NCBI GenBank assembly: GCA_902779395.1
Contig: CACZBK010000012.1
Coordinates: 1-64,000 of the forward strand
Direction: 5' to 3'
DNA length: 64,000 nucleotides
Source: an uncultured Lachnospiraceae bacterium
GTDB lineage: Bacteria; Bacillota; Clostridia; Lachnospirales; Lachnospiraceae
A program made the translations under genes and the position numbers. This document shows, piece after piece, positions 60,082-64,000 of the stretch (positions within the stretch are counted from its first letter, which is position 1; each line of letters begins with the position of its first letter). The notes below the pieces were generated by a model, which was given only the letters and a program-made list of their open reading frames with translations, was not told the origin of the DNA and ran no database searches.

Positions 60082-61251
60082 GGCTTTTTCGACAGCGGCC
60101 TGAGGCAGATCTCCGGCACCGATAAGGGCGAAATGATAAACGAATACGGTATTGAAAAACTGTAACAGCGTAAATACCGTATAAAAGATCATATAAGCGG
60201 GTTTCGTATCATATACCCAGGCAAGGGCCAGCATCAAAAGTCCCGAGAGCATATACCGCTCATGCATGCCGGTTGCGAAACAGAATACAGGCAGTATAAG
60301 CGATGCCCCCAGAAGGGGGTATTTTTTTTCGTCTTTCCTGTAAAGAAAAGCCAGTAAAAAGCTTAATGCGGTTACGGTGATTATTGCCAGTTTTCCCCAG
60401 GTCCCGCAGGGGACGCCGATAAATGTGGTTTCAAGACTGCACCAGCCTCTGTTTATAAGCATCCAGAAATTATAAGCGCCTGCGCTTACGTAAGGCATAC
60501 CGCTCTGAACGGAAAGATACTGCTTTAACATATCAGTGAGTCCGAAAGGAAGGCTGATCAGGACCATAACGGCGATGACGGCCAGTCCCTGCGCGATCAG
60601 TACAGCGAGCCGGCGAAACGATACGGAACAGCTTTTGTCATGAGCAGATCTTACGTCAGTGCAGGCGGGCATAACTGCTGCCGCAAGTGCAATGAGCACC
60701 AGGGGGGCAAAAGTCAGAGTCTGCTGCTTTAACATAAGTCCGGCACCGAAAGCAATGAAGGCCTTGAGATATTTTTTTTCACAGAAGAACACGCACATGA
60801 GTGCTGCTGCCAGTGTAAAGACGGAATCAGTCTGTCCCCACATTGAAGAATTGTGTATGGCTGCAGGATTAAATGCATAGAGCGCCGTGATGATAAGTGC
60901 TTTTTTTCCGTCAAGCTTCTCAGATGCCGTTTTCCATAACAGTACGGAAGCTGCTATATCGCATATTATGGGAGGCAGTTCTATTATCAGCTCCTTCATG
61001 CCGGGATCCGTTACATTAAAGAACTTTATTATCAGGCCCAGTATCCATAAGATATAGAGATACAGCGGCGGATAAGGCCACTGTACTTCAGGACCGTAGA
61101 ACCTGGCAAATCCGGTCACGACTATACGCTGAGCCCAGTCCTTCATCGTCTCGGGATAAGGAGGATAGTGATACGCAAGGATCAGTCTGAGTATCAGAGC
61201 TGATACAAGGATGAGTATTAATATATATATGTTGTTTTTATTCTTTTTCAT
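59995..61251 (-). CDS. GT-C fold membrane glycosyltransferase
   Basis: 418 aa from the ATG ending at 61251. About ten membrane helices. The first loop has KDWAQRIVVTGFARFYGPEVQWPYPPLYLYIL, with the acidic/aromatic pattern of GT-C enzymes that use polyprenyl-phosphate sugars; the later MWGQTDSVFTLAA is typical of bacterial mannosyl/glucosyltransferase-like members. It probably adds a side sugar outside the membrane. The gene is transcribed against the cluster from a perfect consensus promoter with no leader: the ATG is 9 nt after the TATAAT. A longer frame (to 61311) would run through that promoter. It overlaps the Wzy-like gene tail to tail. Confidence 0.88.
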   Translation of the reverse strand: MKKNKNNIYILILILVSALILRLILAYHYPPYPETMKDWAQRIVVTGFARFYGPEVQWPYPPLYLYILWILGLIIKFFNVTDPGMKELIIELPPIICDIAASVLLWKTASEKLDGKKALIITALYAFNPAAIHNSSMWGQTDSVFTLAAALMCVFFCEKKYLKAFIAFGAGLMLKQQTLTFAPLVLIALAAAVMPACTDVRSAHDKSCSVSFRRLAVLIAQGLAVIAVMVLISLPFGLTDMLKQYLSVQSGMPYVSAGAYNFWMLINRGWCSLETTFIGVPCGTWGKLAIITVTALSFLLAFLYRKDEKKYPLLGASLILPVFCFATGMHERYMLSGLLMLALAWVYDTKPAYMIFYTVFTLLQFFNTVFVYHFALIGAGDLPQAAVEKALSFGDFAATVCFILYILFKGFRKSKDME

Positions 61252-61260
61252 GGCTTTAAG

Positions 61261-61289
61261 ATTATAAGATATTATTAATTTCATGTCAA
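61261..61289 (-). promoter_or_regulatory. Perfect consensus promoter giving a leaderless mRNA
   Basis: Minus strand: TTGACA (61284-61289), 17 nt AT-rich spacer, TATAAT (61261-61266), all 12 consensus bases present. The ATG starts 9 nt after the -10, so the leader would be only about 2 nt. No Shine-Dalgarno. Confidence 0.8.
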
Positions 61290-61342
61290 AAAACCAGCAG
61301 AGAGAAGGCACGTTTGAAAGGTTTCCGGCAGGTCAAAAGGAT

Positions 61343-61371
61343 TTGAAAGAATCCCTGTGTTGTGATATAAT
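61343..61371 (+). promoter_or_regulatory. Promoter of the citrate synthase gene
   Basis: TTGAAA (61343-61348), 17 nt spacer, TGA-TATAAT (-10 at 61366-61371). AAGGAGG lies in front of ATG 61405. Divergent from the GT-C promoter. Confidence 0.8.
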
Positions 61372-61404
61372 GCTCACTGGATTTTTATAGCAAGGAGGTA
61401 GCAA

Positions 61405-62757
61405 ATGACTTATCACAAGACCATCATGGAATATGCAGAAAAACAGGTACCTGAGTGTGTATCGCATGATACGATCTCTGACGAGCTGTTTGCAAAATAC
61501 GGTGTCAACCGTGGCCTGAGAGATATCAACGGAAAAGGCGTACTGACAGGTCTGACAAACATATCAAAGATAGTTTCCTTTAAGGAAACGAAGGATGGTA
61601 AGAGACAGCCCTGTGATGGCGAGCTGTGGTACAGGGGTTACAATGTGCGTGACCTGGTAGGAGCTCTGGCAGGAGAGGGAAAGCGTTTCGGATTTGAAAA
61701 AACCGCTTATCTGCTGCTTTTCGGTGAGCTTCCGGATGAGGAGCAGCAGATGGACTTTTTCAGACATCTGTCAAAAAGCAGATCCCTGCCTACCAATTTT
61801 ACCAGAGATGTCATCATGAAAGCACCCGGCAGCGATATCATGAGCAGTATGACAAGGAGTATACTTACCCTTGCCAGCTATGACCCTGAGGCGCTTTCTT
61901 CCTCGCTGGCTGATAATCTGAGACAGTGCATAATGCTGATAGCTACTTTCCCCATGCTGGCCGCATACGGCTATCATGCCTATAATCATTATGAAAATAA
62001 TGCAAGTATGTATATACACAGGCCAATGCCCAGAAAGAGCACAGCAGAGAATCTGCTGCGTATGCTTCGTCCGGACGGGAATTATACCCAGACGGAGGCA
62101 GAGGTACTGGATGTGGCGCTGATGCTTCATATGGAGCATGGTGGCGGAAACAATTCAACCTTTACCACTCATGTGGTAACCAGCTCGGGTGCCGATACCT
62201 ATGCTACGATGGCTGCGGCTATGAGTTCATTAAAAGGTCCCAGACACGGCGGCGCAAATATTAAGGTTATGGAGATGATGGATGATATACATGAGCATGT
62301 CCAGAATTATGAGGATGAGGATGCCATACGCAAATATCTGACCAAGATGGTACGAGGAAAAGCCTTTGACGGAAAAGGACTTATCTATGGTATGGGACAT
62401 GCGGTCTATTCCGTTTCCGACCCAAGAGAGCAGGTTTTCAAGAGCTTTGTGACCAGGCTGGCAGAGGAGAAGGGACGCTGCGATGAACTGATGCTCTATA
62501 ACAATATCGAGAAGATAGCACCGGAGGTTATCGCCGCCGAACGTAAGATATACAAGGGCGTGAGCCCTAATGTGGATTTCTACAGCGGCTTTGTATACAG
62601 CATGCTGGGTATACCGGTCGAACTATATACGCCGCTGTTTGCCATAGCACGTATAGTGGGCTGGAGCGCACACCGTATTGAAGAGCTGGTGGGTAACAGT
62701 AAGATAATCCGCCCGGCTTACATGAGTATTATGAAGGAACGCAGGCTGGATAAATAG
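61405..62757 (+). CDS. Citrate synthase
   Basis: 450 aa. It joins acetyl-CoA and oxaloacetate. Catalytic residues by family pattern: His281 (GPRHGGAN), His332 (GMGHAVYS) and Asp391 (VDFYSGF). Length is near the usual 430-450, with an N-terminal extension before the GLRDINGKGV region. 2-methylcitrate synthase cannot be fully excluded. Single-gene unit; a new promoter follows, and no clear terminator is visible after it. Confidence 0.94.
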   Translation: MTYHKTIMEYAEKQVPECVSHDTISDELFAKYGVNRGLRDINGKGVLTGLTNISKIVSFKETKDGKRQPCDGELWYRGYNVRDLVGALAGEGKRFGFEKTAYLLLFGELPDEEQQMDFFRHLSKSRSLPTNFTRDVIMKAPGSDIMSSMTRSILTLASYDPEALSSSLADNLRQCIMLIATFPMLAAYGYHAYNHYENNASMYIHRPMPRKSTAENLLRMLRPDGNYTQTEAEVLDVALMLHMEHGGGNNSTFTTHVVTSSGADTYATMAAAMSSLKGPRHGGANIKVMEMMDDIHEHVQNYEDEDAIRKYLTKMVRGKAFDGKGLIYGMGHAVYSVSDPREQVFKSFVTRLAEEKGRCDELMLYNNIEKIAPEVIAAERKIYKGVSPNVDFYSGFVYSMLGIPVELYTPLFAIARIVGWSAHRIEELVGNSKIIRPAYMSIMKERRLDK

Positions 62758-62780
62758 ATGTAGTATTATTATCAGTGGTG

Positions 62781-62789
62781 TGATATAAT
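62781..62789 (+). promoter_or_regulatory. Extended -10 promoter of the EAL/HDOD gene
   Basis: TGA-TATAAT (-10 at 62784-62789). No convincing -35. The leader is about 65 nt and has AAGGAGG before ATG 62861. Confidence 0.5.
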
Positions 62790-62860
62790 ATAAAAGCGGT
62801 ATTTTCCGCAAACAATGTCTCCGGGATATTACCGATGCCATTTATTTAAGGAGGAATAAT

Positions 62861-64000
62861 ATGTTAGCTACGCTTATACCCTTATTTGATCATACGATGA
62901 CTGTCTGTGCATATTCGGTATTTGCGCAGAAAGAGAATTTCCTCTTGAATCCCCGTTATCTGGGCGTAGGGCGTTATGACGGAGCTGCAAATGTAGTGGG
63001 GTTTGAGATAATAGAGAGCATGGGCCTTGAGAATATGGCCGGTGATAAGTTCGTATTCATTGAAATGAACAATATCTCTATTTTCGCGGATATCGCCACA
63101 CAGTGTAATGCGCCTCACGAAAGGATAGTCCTTCTTGTTGATAATGAGCTTCCGCCTGATGAACGTTATACACGCAGGCTTAAGGAATTAAAGGAAGAAA
63201 GATATAAGCTGGCTATCTGCAAGCTTCCGGTTGTGCGCTTTGAGGAATATCGTCAGGTACTTAGCCTGATGGATTATATTCTTCTCGACCATAAAAAGAT
63301 AGATATCAGTAAAGCCAAGGTTTATTTTTCAAAGGTTTATCCCAATGTTAAACTGATAGCAGTCAATGTGGATTCGCAGGAAGAATACGACCGTCTTAAG
63401 GAAGGCGGCGGATACGATCTGTATGAAGGTGATTTTTTCCGGACTCCTGTTAAGAAAGGTACCGATACCTTAACACCCATCAAGGCGAATTACCTTGAGC
63501 TGCTTAAAGTGGTCAATGATGTGGACTTTGACCTTACCGATGCGGCGGCTGTTATCGAGCGTGACCCTGCGTTGGTAGTATCTTTGCTTGAGATGGTAAA
63601 CCGCATGACGATAAATTCCGGCATCACATCCGTAAAGCATGCGGCTGCGATGCTGGGTCAGAAAGAATTAAAGCGCTGGATCAATACGGCAGCTACAAAG
63701 GAACTGTGTGTAGACAGACCTGGCGAGATACTCCGCCTGTCTCTGATACGTGCAAGATTTGCAGAGAATCTGGCGCCGGTGTTCAAGCTCGCAAGCCAGT
63801 CATCGGAACTCTTCCTTATGGGACTCTTCTCTATGCTGGATGTGATCATAGAAAAGCCGATGTCCATAGCGCTTGATATGGTAAAGGTATCTAATGAGAT
63901 ACAAAGGGCCCTGCTTAAGAAAGATGGTGCTTTTGCTGCTGTATATGATTTCATGCTTCAGTATGAATATGCATCCTGGCAGGAAGTGTCGCGGCAGATG
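62861..64000 (+). CDS. EAL/HDOD (YuxH-type) signal transduction protein, partial
   Basis: ATG 62861 with AAGGAGG; the frame stays open to the window end (380 codons). The first 200 residues look like a degenerate EAL domain: the N-terminus (PLFDHTMTVCAYSVFAQKEN) and LLDHKKIDISKAKVYFSK are recognisable, but EAL itself and the other metal-binding residues are not visible. From about 205 comes an HDOD-like domain (NYLELLKVVNDVDFDLTDAAAVIERDPALVVSLLEMVN...). Such proteins (B. subtilis YuxH group) are regulators without proven c-di-GMP hydrolysis. It is probably a binding or scaffold protein, possibly linked to motility. The 3' end is missing. Confidence 0.85.
   Translation, partial: MLATLIPLFDHTMTVCAYSVFAQKENFLLNPRYLGVGRYDGAANVVGFEIIESMGLENMAGDKFVFIEMNNISIFADIATQCNAPHERIVLLVDNELPPDERYTRRLKELKEERYKLAICKLPVVRFEEYRQVLSLMDYILLDHKKIDISKAKVYFSKVYPNVKLIAVNVDSQEEYDRLKEGGGYDLYEGDFFRTPVKKGTDTLTPIKANYLELLKVVNDVDFDLTDAAAVIERDPALVVSLLEMVNRMTINSGITSVKHAAAMLGQKELKRWINTAATKELCVDRPGEILRLSLIRARFAENLAPVFKLASQSSELFLMGLFSMLDVIIEKPMSIALDMVKVSNEIQRALLKKDGAFAAVYDFMLQYEYASWQEVSRQM

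Overview
The window looks like a chromosomal segment of a flagellated low-to-mid GC Gram-positive, most likely a Lachnospiraceae-type Clostridium (Butyrivibrio/Lachnospira-like). This is inferred from gene content and from gene orders shared with Firmicutes: mbl-flhO-flhP, comFC-yvyF and cdaA-cdaR. Strong AGGAGG ribosome sites and TTGACA/TATAAT promoters, often with an extended TG, agree. There are no rRNA, tRNA, IS or CRISPR features that I can see.

Layout. 1-0.66 kb: 3' part of a DUF5672 gene interrupted by an in-frame stop. 0.8-14.4 kb: a small unknown protein, a 2920-residue multidomain protein (two calpain-like domains, four repeated helical modules, a papain-like domain with His before Cys), a heterodimeric ABC exporter and a headless Ig-like fragment. 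14.6-19.1 kb: a secreted subtilisin with Ig-like domains, then a lipoprotein whose only recognisable domain resembles the subtilisin prodomain. 19.2-31.6 kb: uvrA, an M3 oligoendopeptidase and a complete oligopeptide ABC importer whose binding protein and OppC-type permease both carry large inserts. 31.7-38.4 kb: mreB/mbl, flagellar rod genes behind a sigma-28-type promoter, recD2, comF and yvyF. 38.4-42.1 kb: two unknown membrane proteins translationally coupled to cdaA and cdaR (c-di-AMP synthesis). 42.2-45.5 kb: HPr, leuA, rfbD and a convergent YuiD/PAP2 gene. 45.6-61.3 kb: a surface polysaccharide cluster (fucose synthase, initiating sugar transferase, Wzz-like protein with a degenerate kinase-like tail, seven glycosyltransferases, EpsG-type protein, an ABC flippase fused out of frame to a Wzy-like gene, and a divergent GT-C transferase), with pth inside it. 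61.4-64 kb: citrate synthase and a partial EAL/HDOD protein.

How it works together. The polysaccharide cluster has the parts of a lipid-linked repeat-unit pathway: priming transferase, glycosyltransferases, exporter, polymerase and length regulator. The exporter/polymerase junction at about 58.47 kb looks like a deletion scar that should disable this copy. The peptide importer sits beside a cytoplasmic oligopeptidase, and a secreted protease lies upstream, which suggests peptide scavenging.

Most unusual points: (1) the giant calpain/papain-like protein, with one pseudo-catalytic and one nearly complete calpain domain; (2) the stand-alone prodomain lipoprotein next to its protease; (3) four genes (10449, 45500 minus, 47896, 61251 minus) whose start codons lie 6-9 nt after a perfect TATAAT with no Shine-Dalgarno, implying leaderless mRNAs; (4) the ABC/wzy deletion junction.
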